From contig NZ_SIRR01000031.1 of the NCBI RefSeq assembly GCF_011634895.1, forward strand, positions 248,001 to 312,000: a stretch of DNA of 64,000 nucleotides, written 5' to 3'. Both the position numbers and the translations under genes were made by a program. The stretch comes from Rheinheimera pleomorphica (GTDB lineage: Bacteria > Pseudomonadota > Gammaproteobacteria > Enterobacterales > Alteromonadaceae). This document shows positions 54,082-62,316 of this stretch, piece after piece. Positions within the stretch are counted from its first letter, which is position 1; each line of letters starts with the position of its first letter. Below the pieces are notes generated by a model that had not been told where the DNA came from, did no database searches, and worked only from the letters and a program-made list of their open reading frames with translations.

Positions 54082-55053
54082 ATGTTAACTGACGCCTATG
54101 CGCGCCGCTTTAGCTATTTGCGGCTGTCTGTCACCGAAAGCTGCAATTTCCGCTGCAGCTACTGCCTGCCTGACGGTAATGACTGTAACAGCCGAAGCAG
54201 CGAGCTAACACTGCCGGAAATTCGCCGCTTAGTCACCGCCTTTGCCAAACTCGGCACCCGCAAGGTGCGCATTACCGGCGGCGAGCCATCGCTGCGTAAA
54301 GACTTAACCGAAATTATTGCTACCTGCAAAGCCGTGCCTGGTGTTGAAAAAGTGGCGCTAACCACCAACGGCTACCGGCTAAAACGTGATGCGCTGGCCT
54401 GGCAACAAGCCGGCCTGGATGCAGTAAACGTCAGCGTCGATAGTTTAGACGCGGCGACTTTTCATCTGGTGACCGGTCAGGACAAACTGGCCGACATCTT
54501 AGACGGCATAGCACACGCCAGGGCCATTGGCATTAAGCAGGTAAAAATTAATACCGTGCTGTTAAAGCAGCACAATGCGCTGGCGCTGCCGGACTTTCTT
54601 ACTTTTGTTAAACAGCAGAATATCGCGCTGCGTTTTATCGAGCTGATGCGCACCGGTGACAATGCCGGCTTTTATCAGCGCCAACATTTAAGTGGCGAGC
54701 ATATTCAGCAGCAGCTGCTGGCACAAGGTTGGCAGCTAAACGCCAAAGCCAACACCGACGGCCCGGCGCTGGAATATTCGCATGCCGGTTATCAGGGCCG
54801 GATTGGCCTGATTATGCCGTACAGCAAAGACTTTTGCGCCGATTGTAACCGGCTTAGGGTATCAAGCCTGGGTCAGCTGTATTTATGCCTGTTTACCGAC
54901 AGCCATCAGGACATGCGCAGCCTGCTGCAAAGCGATGACAGCGCGCCGCTAATGCGTTTTTTACAGCAAGCGGTGCAAGGCAAAGCCTTTAGCCACCAGT
55001 TGGCGGAGGATTACAGCGGCAGCACCCGGCATTTAGCCCAGATTGGTGGATAA
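54082..55053 (+). CDS. moaA: GTP 3',8-cyclase MoaA
   Basis: The 323-residue radical SAM enzyme has the N-terminal cluster motif CNFRCSYC (Cys21, 25, 28), the GGEPSLR motif, a C-terminal cluster motif CADCNRLRVSSLGQLYLC, and ends in GG, as active MoaA does. It turns GTP into 3',8-cyclo-dihydro-GTP, the first step of molybdenum cofactor synthesis. AAAGGTG precedes the ATG. It is the first gene of the Moco/molybdate cluster and lies directly under the riboswitch. Confidence 0.95.
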   Translation: MLTDAYARRFSYLRLSVTESCNFRCSYCLPDGNDCNSRSSELTLPEIRRLVTAFAKLGTRKVRITGGEPSLRKDLTEIIATCKAVPGVEKVALTTNGYRLKRDALAWQQAGLDAVNVSVDSLDAATFHLVTGQDKLADILDGIAHARAIGIKQVKINTVLLKQHNALALPDFLTFVKQQNIALRFIELMRTGDNAGFYQRQHLSGEHIQQQLLAQGWQLNAKANTDGPALEYSHAGYQGRIGLIMPYSKDFCADCNRLRVSSLGQLYLCLFTDSHQDMRSLLQSDDSAPLMRFLQQAVQGKAFSHQLAEDYSGSTRHLAQIGG

Positions 55054-55065
55054 CAGGCGGATAAT

Positions 55066-55671
55066 ATGAGCATAACAATGCCGTTTAGTGCGCTGATTTT
55101 AGCCGGTGGCCAGTCCAGCCGCATGGGCCAGGATAAAGCCCTGCTGCAACTTAATGGCCAAAGCTTACTGGCGCATATGCAGCAACTGGCACTGGACAGT
55201 GGCGCCGTTGAAGTGCTGGTAAGCCGCAATCTGCCGGGCTTTATTGCCGATACAACGCCGCAACAAGGGCCTTTAGCCGGTATTTTGGCAGCGCTGCAAT
55301 ACTGCAGTGGTTCGCAGTTACTGGTATTGCCGGTTGATACCCCGCTATTAACGGTAACCAGCCTGCAACTCTTGCTGCAACACGCCAATGGCGCGGCCTG
55401 CCATTTTAGCGATAACCCGCTACCTTGCGTATTGCCGGTAACCCCGGCCCTTAGCCCCCTGATAAGCGCGCAACTGCGCACTGGCCAGCGTTCGGTTCAC
55501 GCCCTGCTCAGGCTACTTAATGCTAAAAGCCTGGTGGCGCCAGACACAGAATTATTTAATACCAATACACCAGCCGACTGGCTGCACTGTTTAACTCTGC
55601 TCAATAGCGGCAGCAGCACGGGCAGCAGCAACAAGGAACAGCAGGAGGGCCTATGCCAAAGCCAGATTTAA
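55066..55671 (+). CDS. mobA: Molybdenum cofactor guanylyltransferase
   Basis: This 201-residue nucleotidyltransferase has the MobA signature FSALILAGGQSSRMGQDKALLQL, LSRNLPG-type strand (VSRNLPGF) and LVLPVDTPLLT with the metal-binding Asp. It transfers GMP from GTP to Mo-molybdopterin to make MGD. Its 3' end overlaps moaB by 19 bp. Confidence 0.9.
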   Translation: MSITMPFSALILAGGQSSRMGQDKALLQLNGQSLLAHMQQLALDSGAVEVLVSRNLPGFIADTTPQQGPLAGILAALQYCSGSQLLVLPVDTPLLTVTSLQLLLQHANGAACHFSDNPLPCVLPVTPALSPLISAQLRTGQRSVHALLRLLNAKSLVAPDTELFNTNTPADWLHCLTLLNSGSSTGSSNKEQQEGLCQSQI

Positions 55672-56192
55672 GCCGGTTTTATCCGCTGAATATCGCTGTA
55701 CTCACAGTGTCGGATAGCCGGACCAGCGCTAATGACAGCAGTGGCGATCTATTATGTCAGCTGTTGCAAAGCGCCGATCATCAGTTAGTTGCGCGCTCAT
55801 TATTACCCAATAACAAATATCAGTTGCGCGCTACGCTAAGCCAGTGGATCACAAGCGATAACATTCAGGTCGTGCTGATTAACGGCGGTACTGGCTTTCA
55901 TCACACTAACTGCACCGTTGAAGCGCTAACGCCATTGCTCGATACGCTGGTACCCGGCTTTGGTGAGCTGTTCCGTCAACTGTCGTTTAACCAGCTAGGC
56001 TCAGCCGCGCTGCAATCCGGTGCGGTAGCTGGCCTGGCCAATGGCACCCTGCTGTTCGCCATGCCCGGCTCAGGCGGCGCTTGTACGCTTGCGATGCAGC
56101 AGCTGATTTTGCCGCAATTAGATAGCAAAACCGGACCCTGCAACTTTGTTGCCCATGTTAAAAACAGTCCGCTGAAAAGCTGTGGAGCTTAA
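55653..56192 (+). CDS. moaB: Molybdenum cofactor biosynthesis protein B
   Basis: The 179-residue MoaB/MogA-fold protein shows [47 protein letters not shown] and the MoaB-type end [33 protein letters not shown]. MoaB-like proteins adenylylate molybdopterin. The position that is Asp in E. coli MoaB (TEGDQAPEA) is Asn here (HHTNCTVEA), so activity may differ. It overlaps mobA. Confidence 0.88.
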   Translation: MPKPDLSRFYPLNIAVLTVSDSRTSANDSSGDLLCQLLQSADHQLVARSLLPNNKYQLRATLSQWITSDNIQVVLINGGTGFHHTNCTVEALTPLLDTLVPGFGELFRQLSFNQLGSAALQSGAVAGLANGTLLFAMPGSGGACTLAMQQLILPQLDSKTGPCNFVAHVKNSPLKSCGA

Positions 56193-56193
56193 A

Positions 56194-56682
56194 ATGACAG
56201 CAACCCTAACCCATTTGGATCAGAGCGGCGCGGCTGCGATGGTCGATGTCAGTGCCAAAGCAGCCACCACCCGGCTGGCCCGCGCCGGCGCCCTGGTGCA
56301 AACCACACCACAGGTGATTGAGTTAATTGCCCAGGCACTGCTAAAAAAAGGTGATGTACTGGCCACAGCGCGCATTGCCGGCATTATGGCAGCGAAAAAA
56401 ACCAGCGAGCTGATCCCGCTATGTCATCCATTAATGCTCAGCAAAGTATCAGTCGATTTTCAGCTACTGCCAACGCAAGGCCAAATTCAAATTGAAAGCT
56501 GTTGTGTGTTAAGCGGCGGCACCGGCGTCGAGATGGAGGCGTTAACCGCTGCCAGTGTGGCCGCGCTAACCATTTACGATATGTGTAAAGCGGTAGATAA
56601 AGCGATGATCATCAGCGATATCCGCCTGCTGGAGAAAACCGGCGGCAAGTCCGGGCACTACCTTGTGGAAGCTAACAAATGA
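56194..56682 (+). CDS. moaC: Cyclic pyranopterin monophosphate synthase MoaC
   Basis: This 162-residue protein has the MoaC signatures [61 protein letters not shown] and [12 protein letters not shown]. With MoaA it makes cPMP. The ATG at 56194 has GGAG 6 nt upstream; the GTG at 56182 is less likely. The 240-bp gap to moaD, inside an otherwise tight operon, contains an inverted-repeat element. Confidence 0.95.
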   Translation: MTATLTHLDQSGAAAMVDVSAKAATTRLARAGALVQTTPQVIELIAQALLKKGDVLATARIAGIMAAKKTSELIPLCHPLMLSKVSVDFQLLPTQGQIQIESCCVLSGGTGVEMEALTAASVAALTIYDMCKAVDKAMIISDIRLLEKTGGKSGHYLVEANK

Positions 56683-56692
56683 CGGTTTCTGC

Positions 56693-56859
56693 CAGATTGA
56701 TATATACGGAGGATCGCCGCAGACCCATTTCGCGAATAGCGAAGGCGGGCAGCAAATTCGTCGGGAACGAATTTGCCCAGCGTCAGCTGGCCCGCACGCG
56801 TGGAGGGCAGGATGTGCCCGCAACGACGCTGCGGCGAGTCCGGAGTAGATATCAATCTG
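56693..56859. mobile_element. MITE-like palindromic element between moaC and moaD
   Basis: The element starts CAGATTGATATATACGGAGG and ends with the reverse complement of CAGATTGATATCTACTCCGG; the two ends can be paired for about 30 bases with a few mismatches (11 perfect at the outside, CGCCGCAG at the inside). Inside are smaller hairpins: GCAAATTCGT/ACGAATTTGC (56751-56775) and TTCGC/GCGAA (56729-56743). No transposase is encoded and no target duplication is obvious. The remaining sequence to moaD (56860-56922) holds another hairpin (GCCCGG/CCGGGC). Confidence 0.6.
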
Positions 56860-56922
56860 CGCCCGGCCAGTCAGGACCGGGCAATATCAGTATCAACGAA
56901 AAAAGAAATCACCGGAGGCAAT

Positions 56923-57174
56923 ATGATTAAAATTCTGTTTTTCGCCGCCCTGCGCGAGCGGCTTGATTGCGAACAATACCTGCTGAGTTGCGATGGCAAC
57001 ATGTTGCAGGTGACCGATATCCTGCAGCAACTGCAAAGCCGTTGTCATAGCTGGCGGCAGGAACTTAGCCGCAGCGATTTGCTCTGCGCACTAAACCAGC
57101 AACTGGTGCCACTAAGCGCCAACGTGCAGGACGGCGATGAGCTGGCGTTTTTTCCGCCGGTAACTGGTGGCTAG
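56923..57174 (+). CDS. moaD: Molybdopterin synthase small subunit MoaD
   Basis: This is an 83-residue ubiquitin-like protein beginning MIKILFFAALRERL and ending DGDELAFFPPVTGG, whose terminal glycine carries the thiocarboxylate. GGAGG lies 5 nt before the ATG. The longer open frame upstream translates the repeat element and is not the gene. moaE follows after 15 bp. Confidence 0.93.
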   Translation: MIKILFFAALRERLDCEQYLLSCDGNMLQVTDILQQLQSRCHSWRQELSRSDLLCALNQQLVPLSANVQDGDELAFFPPVTGG

Positions 57175-57189
57175 CAGGTGGTAAAGCAT

Positions 57190-57639
57190 ATGAGCATCTT
57201 TGTTGCCGTACAAAGCGATGACTTTTGTGTCGCCAGTGAATATAACGAACTGCGCCGCCAATCAGGCTGCGGCGCTATCGTCACCTTTAGCGGCCTGGTA
57301 CGCGAGCTTAGCGACAACCAACTGCACAGCATGACACTGGAGCACTACCCCGGCATGACTGAGCAAGCCCTCTCAGCCATTGCTGAACAGGCACAACAGC
57401 GCTGGCAACTGGGCGCAGTGCACCTTATTCACCGCGTTGGCACCTTGAAGCCGCATGAGCAAATAGTGTTTGTCGGCATTGCCAGCGCGCACCGCGCCGC
57501 CGCCTTTGCCGCCTGCGAGTTTATAATGGATTACCTGAAAAACCGCGCGCCGCTGTGGAAAAAAGAACACACCAGCAACGGCGATTACTGGGTAGCGGCC
57601 AAAACCAGTGACCAACACGCGCTAACGCGCTGGGACTAG
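57190..57639 (+). CDS. moaE: Molybdopterin synthase catalytic subunit MoaE
   Basis: The 149-residue protein has GCGAIVTFSGLVRE, LEHYPGMTEQAL, HRVGTLKPHEQIVFVGIASAHRAAAFAACEFIMDYLKNRAPLWKKE, all MoaE signatures including the active-site lysines. It transfers sulfur from MoaD to cPMP. The ATG at 57190 is preferred, with AGGTGG 9 nt before it; a GTG at 57178 is possible. Confidence 0.94.
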   Translation: MSIFVAVQSDDFCVASEYNELRRQSGCGAIVTFSGLVRELSDNQLHSMTLEHYPGMTEQALSAIAEQAQQRWQLGAVHLIHRVGTLKPHEQIVFVGIASAHRAAAFAACEFIMDYLKNRAPLWKKEHTSNGDYWVAAKTSDQHALTRWD

Positions 57640-57642
57640 CCA

Positions 57643-58422
57643 ATGCGTCAGTTACTGCTAATACTGGGCTTTATCTACAGCTTAACCGCCGAGACCAGCG
57701 ACAAGCTCACCATAGCGGCCGCCTCTGATCTGCGCTATGCCATGGCTGACATCGTCAGCCTGTTTCAGCAGCAGACTCAACTTGATGTCAGGGTAATTTA
57801 TGGCGCCAGCGGTAAGCTCAGCACGCAAATCCGCCATGGCGCGCCCTATGATATGTTTTTCTCTGCCGATATCAGCTTTGCCCAACAGCTATACCAGGAC
57901 GGCCTGGCAGCCACTGCACCACGGCCCTATGCACTCGGGCATTTAGTGCTGTGGAGCCCAAAACAAAATATGGCCGGTATTAGCCTGAGCCAACTGGCAG
58001 AATTTGATTTTGACCGCCTGGCCATCGCCCAACCCGCCCATGCGCCTTATGGCCAGCGCGCCAAACAAGCCTTGCAGGCCGCCGGCGTTTGGCAGGCGCT
58101 GGAGGCGAAAATTGTCTATGGCGAAAATATCGCCCAAACCGCGCAACTGGCACAAAGCGGCGGCGCTGATATCGCCATTATTGCGCTGTCGCTGGCCCGC
58201 TTTCCGGAGCTGGCCAGTCAGGGCTACCAACCTATTCCCACTGAGCTACACCAACCGCTGCTGCAGGCCTATGTGATCACCCGCCATGGCGCCGATAACC
58301 TTGCCGCGCGGCAGTTCGCGGCGTTTGTCGCCACGCCAGCAGTGCTGGATATTATGCAGCGCTATGGTTTTGAACAAGGGCGTTTTGAACAGCCGGGCGT
58401 TGAGCAGCCGGAGACGCAATGA
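57643..58422 (+). CDS. modA: Molybdate ABC transporter substrate-binding protein
   Basis: The 259-residue protein has a short signal peptide (MRQLLLILGFIYSLTA) and the ModA pattern: LTIAAASDLRYAMADI, VIYGASGKLSTQIRHGAPYDMFFSAD, with serine residues expected to bind the oxyanion. It binds molybdate in the periplasm. It lies 3 bp after moaE and overlaps modB by 4 bp. Confidence 0.92.
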   Translation: MRQLLLILGFIYSLTAETSDKLTIAAASDLRYAMADIVSLFQQQTQLDVRVIYGASGKLSTQIRHGAPYDMFFSADISFAQQLYQDGLAATAPRPYALGHLVLWSPKQNMAGISLSQLAEFDFDRLAIAQPAHAPYGQRAKQALQAAGVWQALEAKIVYGENIAQTAQLAQSGGADIAIIALSLARFPELASQGYQPIPTELHQPLLQAYVITRHGADNLAARQFAAFVATPAVLDIMQRYGFEQGRFEQPGVEQPETQ

Positions 58423-59123
58423 TGCCAGAGCTGTTCGCCGCACTCAGCCCGCAAGACTGGCAAGCCATTCGGCTAACATTAAAGCTGTGCCTGTATACCA
58501 CCGCCATTTTACTGCTGTTGGCTACGCCACTGGCCTGGTGGTTAGCGCTGCGGCAAAGCAAATTGCGCACCGCCATTCAGGCCATAGTGGCGCTGCCGCT
58601 GGTCTTGCCACCAACGGTACTGGGCTTTTACTTGCTGTTGCTACTCGGCCCACACGGCGCCGTTGGCAGCACGCTGGAACGCTTAGGCGTATCGCATCTG
58701 GCTTTTAGTTTTAGCGGCATTTTAATTGGCTCGGTGATTTACTCACTGCCCTTTGCTGTGCAGCCACTGTTGGAAAGCTTTCGTCGCATGGGGCCCGGGC
58801 CGCTGGAAGTCGCCGCAACCTTGGGTGCCGGCAAGCTGGACCAGCTGTTTAGCGTGGTACTGCCACTGTGTCGCGGCGGCTTTATCGTTGCGGCTACCCT
58901 GACCTTTGCCCATACGCTGGGCGAGTTTGGCGTTATTTTAATGCTCGGCGGCAGTATCCCCGGTGAAACCCAGGTGCTGTCAGTGCTGATTTACGACCAC
59001 ACCGAAGCAATGAACTACGCCCAGGCGCATCAGCTGTCGCTCGGCTTATTAATCAGTGCCTTTGTGGTGCTGTTTATTGTCTATGGTTTAAACCGGCGTT
59101 TTGAGCGTGAGGCCGTGCTGTAA
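58419..59123 (+). CDS. modB: Molybdate ABC transporter permease
   Basis: This 234-residue inner-membrane protein has about five helices and the permease EAA-like loop PLEVAATLGAGKLDQLFSVVLPL. VALPLVLPPTVLGFYLLL is characteristic of ModB. The gene overlaps modA (ATGA) and modC (TAATG). Confidence 0.94.
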   Translation: MMPELFAALSPQDWQAIRLTLKLCLYTTAILLLLATPLAWWLALRQSKLRTAIQAIVALPLVLPPTVLGFYLLLLLGPHGAVGSTLERLGVSHLAFSFSGILIGSVIYSLPFAVQPLLESFRRMGPGPLEVAATLGAGKLDQLFSVVLPLCRGGFIVAATLTFAHTLGEFGVILMLGGSIPGETQVLSVLIYDHTEAMNYAQAHQLSLGLLISAFVVLFIVYGLNRRFEREAVL

Positions 59124-60310
59124 TGAACAATATAATGAGTAACCTGACGAGCACCGTAATGAGCAGCTTAACCCGCGCAATGCAGCAGGGCTGGCAGCAC
59201 TTAACCCCTGAACGTCAGGCCAGCCAGCCGCCAGCAGCACAGAGCCTGCAATTACAACTGACAGTTAAGCGCGGCGCTTTTACGCTTGAGCTTAACCACA
59301 GCTTGTCATTACGCGGTGTTACCGCGCTATTTGGCCGATCTGGTTGTGGCAAAACCACCCTGCTGCGCGCCATCGCCGGGCTGGATCGCCACGCTGACGC
59401 GCAGATCCGCTGCAATGATGTCGTCTGGCAGCAAGGCAATCACTTTATGCCGGTGCATCAGCGCCGTATCGGTATGGTGTTTCAGCACAGCAGCTTATTG
59501 CCGCATTTATCGGCTCTGCAAAACCTGTTGTACGGCTTTAAACGCCGGGTTAAACACAGTGCAATACAGCTGGAACCGGCGCAGGTCATCAGCTTATTAG
59601 AGCTGCAAAGCTTATTGCCGTTGCAGCCAGAGCAGCTGTCCGGCGGCCAGCGCCAGCGTATTGCGCTGGGCCGGGCCTTACTTAGTCAACCAGAATTATT
59701 GTTATTAGATGAGCCTCTGGCATCACTGGATCAGCAAAGCCGCAATGAGATTTTGCCGTTTTTACAGCGTATCGCGAATCAAACCGGCATCCCTATGCTA
59801 TTGGTCAGCCATCAGTTAGATGACGTGGTGAAACTGGCCGATCAGTTGGTGCTAATGCAGGATGGCCGTATTATCAGCCAGGGCCCGCTGCCACAGCAGT
59901 TAATGCAACCACAGCTTGCCGCTATAGGCGCTATGTCGCTGCTGCACGCAAAAAGCCACGGCAGCAGTAACCATCTGCTTAAGCTCAGTATCGGTCAGCA
60001 GCAGTTGCAGCTACCAGCACCGCAACAGTGCGACAACGCAAACTATTCCCCCACTTCATACCGTTTACGCATTCAGGCGCGCGATGTGGCGCTAAGCCTA
60101 ACGCCGCTAACCGACAGCTCGGTCAGTAATCAGTTACAAGTCAGCATCAGCGGCTTTAACAACGCCCCCCACCCGGCCGAAACATTGGTGCAGCTAACAC
60201 TCGAAGGCCAACCACTACAGGCACTGCTAACCAAACAATCAGCAGAACGCTTGGGCTTGCAGGCAGGCCAGCAGGTGTATGCGCAGATTAAAGCAGTGGC
60301 GTTGGATTAG
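59123..60310 (+). CDS. modC: Molybdate ABC transporter ATP-binding protein
   Basis: The 395-residue ATPase has Walker A GRSGCGKTT (71-79), signature LSGGQ (172-176), Walker B LLLLDEP (192-198) and a C-terminal molybdate-binding (Mop/TOBE) domain from about residue 285. The N-terminal extension of about 45 residues is longer than in E. coli ModC (352 residues); a later start such as ATG at 59135 or 59159 is possible. It ends 4 bp into the convergent antitoxin-like gene. Confidence 0.92.
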   Translation: MNNIMSNLTSTVMSSLTRAMQQGWQHLTPERQASQPPAAQSLQLQLTVKRGAFTLELNHSLSLRGVTALFGRSGCGKTTLLRAIAGLDRHADAQIRCNDVVWQQGNHFMPVHQRRIGMVFQHSSLLPHLSALQNLLYGFKRRVKHSAIQLEPAQVISLLELQSLLPLQPEQLSGGQRQRIALGRALLSQPELLLLDEPLASLDQQSRNEILPFLQRIANQTGIPMLLVSHQLDDVVKLADQLVLMQDGRIISQGPLPQQLMQPQLAAIGAMSLLHAKSHGSSNHLLKLSIGQQQLQLPAPQQCDNANYSPTSYRLRIQARDVALSLTPLTDSSVSNQLQVSISGFNNAPHPAETLVQLTLEGQPLQALLTKQSAERLGLQAGQQVYAQIKAVALD

Positions 60311-60561
60311 CTAAATAGACTTAAATCGTCATCTATCCGTAATTCTGAGAAAACTTCGTCAGCAGAATAGGATTCCTCTTCTCCTTGCAGGTAAGACTGG
60401 TAACGTCGATGAGCCTCGTTTACCCAGAATTTTTCAACCTGAGCAGGAGCAGCCGTTGGGTAAGGCTCCAGACTGTTCAGCAGATGCACAATCAGCTCCG
60501 CAGGTTCCGACACAGGAAGATAAAGTGCCTCAGACTCAATCGCCTCAGTGGCAGGTAACAT
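60307..60561 (-). CDS. Addiction-module antitoxin-like protein (unstable antitoxin family)
   Basis: This 84-residue acidic protein matches the pattern of the putative addiction module component family (PF09720): YLPVSEPAELIVHLLNSLEP, then VEKFWVNEAHRRYQSYLQGE and ADEVFSELR. Such antitoxins usually sit directly before a RelE/ParE toxin; here it is downstream of one and no toxin follows before modC. It may be an orphan or a third part of the adjacent system. Confidence 0.65.
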   Translation of the reverse strand: MLPATEAIESEALYLPVSEPAELIVHLLNSLEPYPTAAPAQVEKFWVNEAHRRYQSYLQGEEESYSADEVFSELRIDDDLSLFS

Positions 60562-60657
60562 AAATACCCCTGTAGCAAATTATTTGTTTCAATAGTCTAC
60601 ACGCTGACACGGACTTACACCAAATTTTGCGGATTACGTGCAGTTTGAGAACCTGCC

Positions 60658-60960
60658 CTATGTCGATTCCGGAAAATAGCGTTCAATATCTAAGGCGCCG
60701 TGGAAAACACCAAGGATATCGATTTGAGTTGGACGAGCTAAATACGCTATGCGGTAATGGCCATAAAGCAGAATACGGATCTCACCTTCAGCCTCTTTAC
60801 GATAGAAATAGCCAATCTGAGGAAACTGGCTGAGAATTTGGGACTTGGCAAAAATGTCTGTTACCACTTTCTGCGCGGCAAGCGAATTATCGGCTGCAAT
60901 ATAGTCGTAAATATCGCGCATCCAGCGCTGTGCTTCTGAAGTCCAGTTTATTTCGACCAT
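60658..60960 (-). CDS. RelE/ParE family toxin
   Basis: The 100-residue protein has the fold pattern of ParE/RelE: VEINWTSEAQRWMRDIYDYIAADN, VTDIFAKSQILSQFPQIG, REIRILLYGHYRIAYL-like strand (EIRILLYGHYRIAYL) and ILGVFHGALDIERYF at the end. ParE poisons gyrase and RelE cleaves mRNA; the sequence alone does not decide. The start overlaps the 3' end of the antitoxin gene by 13 bp, so translation is coupled. Confidence 0.82.
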   Translation of the reverse strand: MVEINWTSEAQRWMRDIYDYIAADNSLAAQKVVTDIFAKSQILSQFPQIGYFYRKEAEGEIRILLYGHYRIAYLARPTQIDILGVFHGALDIERYFPEST

Positions 60961-61133
60961 GAACGTATTTGTTGTTCCATTACCATATTCGACACTACCT
61001 GCCCTTCCCGGACATCTTTCAGACCGCGCTGAACCATATGCTCAAACGCTAACTCGCGCAAAATCTCTTCATAACTGGCATCATCCGGTTGGGATTGAAC
61101 AATCTCAGTTATCTTTTCTTTCACATCAGACAT
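60948..61133 (-). CDS. Antitoxin paired with the RelE/ParE toxin
   Basis: This 61-residue acidic protein begins MSDVKEKITEIVQSQPDDASYEEILREL and ends VMEQQIRSWSK; the helical N-terminus and short C-terminal tail fit antitoxins of the ParD/RelB kind in this size class. GGAG precedes the ATG at 61133. It overlaps the toxin gene by 13 bp. The upstream 296-bp stretch to 61430 contains no gene I can support. Confidence 0.7.
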   Translation of the reverse strand: MSDVKEKITEIVQSQPDDASYEEILRELAFEHMVQRGLKDVREGQVVSNMVMEQQIRSWSK

Positions 61134-61429
61134 CTTGCTCTCCAACTTGCTTGCACGGATCTGAGCGATATAAGTCACAGCCCCGGACGGATAGCGTTTC
61201 AATTAAGTCAAAGCATAGCGTAATTTAACCGGATACTGCACGCAACCAACATTCAATCACTGCAGTGCCGGGTAAGTTAGCTTGCCGGCGGTAACATAAA
61301 GCCCGTGATTGCTGTTTATTGCGCATGATGTGCAGTATTAACACTACACGCCAGCCTGATGTTAAAAGATGCTGATGCAGCAAAGGCGCTCGCATCTTTA
61401 GAAACCAGCGCCGCCACTTCAATCAGTGG

Positions 61430-61702
61430 TTAGTAGCCGGCATCGGCCAGGATATCTGCGAGCATAAAGCTAACCATCTCGGCGTCAGCGTTAATGTCTT
61501 CATCTTTAGCATCGTAATCGGGGTTATCGTTGAGCACCCAATCACAGACTTTGCCCGAGAAGTTTCCCAGTAATGCGGCTTCTTCAGCGTTGCTTACTGA
61601 AATTGCACCTTGCTGTTTACCGAACAGTGCAAACACATTTTTATCATACTTTTTTGCCAGCGCCAGAAATGCCGAATGTTGTTCTTTAGTAAATTCACTC
61701 AT
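61430..61702 (-). CDS. Small acidic protein of unknown function
   Basis: This 90-residue protein (MSEFTKEQHSAFLALAKKYD at the start) is acidic at its C-terminus (DYDAKDEDINADAEM). No family is recognised and there is no signal peptide or membrane segment. A GTG three codons upstream is an alternative start. It lies 26 bp after the Rap1a-like gene on the same strand, so the two may be cotranscribed. Confidence 0.55.
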   Translation of the reverse strand: MSEFTKEQHSAFLALAKKYDKNVFALFGKQQGAISVSNAEEAALLGNFSGKVCDWVLNDNPDYDAKDEDINADAEMVSFMLADILADAGY

Positions 61703-61728
61703 AGCGTACACACTTCCCTATGCCTTTC

Positions 61729-62124
61729 TTAACTACAAGGAAATAAAGCCCTAAGCTTGCTGACCAGCAACACTGCGGAGTTGGCTTTGGCGGCAGATTT
61801 CTTCTGCTGTAAATCACGTTGTAGCGCTGCCAACAGCTGCTGATTAACTTCATGCGGCGGTACATTAGATGCGGCTACGCACCAGCTTTGCCCTTCGCCA
61901 CTGTCGATAACACCGGCCAGATACATAGCGAGCTGCTCACTGGCGATACCTTTTGCTGCCTGCGCTGAAAATGCCGGCGGCAAGGGCGTAACAGGATTAC
62001 CGTTTGCCAGGGCTTGCAGACGATCAAGCGGCACCCTGGCATTTTGATCTGCAGTGCCCAATGCCGCGCCGCTTACAAGCGCACTAAACAAGGAGGTTGT
62101 AACTACAACCAGGCGAAATGGCAT
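61729..62124 (-). CDS. Exported Rap1a/Tai-like protein
   Basis: The 131-residue protein has a signal peptide (MPFRLVVVTTSLFSALVSGAA) and the pattern LAMYLAGVIDSG, SWCVAASNVPPHEVNQQLL, then VSKLRALFPC, which resembles the Rap1a/Tai immunity family with its two conserved cysteines. Some relatives protect against T6SS amidase effectors, but most are uncharacterised and no effector gene is seen here. The ATG at 62124 is chosen for the signal peptide and a GGAG site 7 nt upstream. Confidence 0.55.
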   Translation of the reverse strand: MPFRLVVVTTSLFSALVSGAALGTADQNARVPLDRLQALANGNPVTPLPPAFSAQAAKGIASEQLAMYLAGVIDSGEGQSWCVAASNVPPHEVNQQLLAALQRDLQQKKSAAKANSAVLLVSKLRALFPCS

Positions 62125-62260
62125 ACGAAGGCTCCGGCAGATAAACATGATAGGAAATTTTGCCTTACCCACACCGTATTTAACACCTTTAATTTACATT
62201 ACTTACACAATTAAACATTAGCAGGTTTGAAAGGCCGGCAATGCGTAAAACCCGCTGATA

Positions 62261-62288
62261 AAAAACCCCGGCGCGCTGGCCGGGGTTT
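62261..62288 (-). terminator. Intrinsic terminator after gcvP
   Basis: On the minus strand AAACCCCGGC, a 6-nt loop, GCCGGGGTTT and a T-run give a 10-bp GC-rich stem, 29 bp after the gcvP stop codon. Confidence 0.9.
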
Positions 62289-62316
62289 GGGTTACTACTA
62301 CAAAAATGCAAACCGC

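Noticed and set aside
56566-56930. Several ORFs of 60-85 codons across the moaC-moaD gap on both strands
   Set aside because: They are translations of the inverted-repeat element and disagree in frame with moaD; no ribosome sites fit.
61225-61422. 65-codon minus-strand ORF between the small acidic protein gene and the antitoxin gene
   Set aside because: No ribosome site or recognisable domain; basic, Arg-rich composition looks like chance translation.
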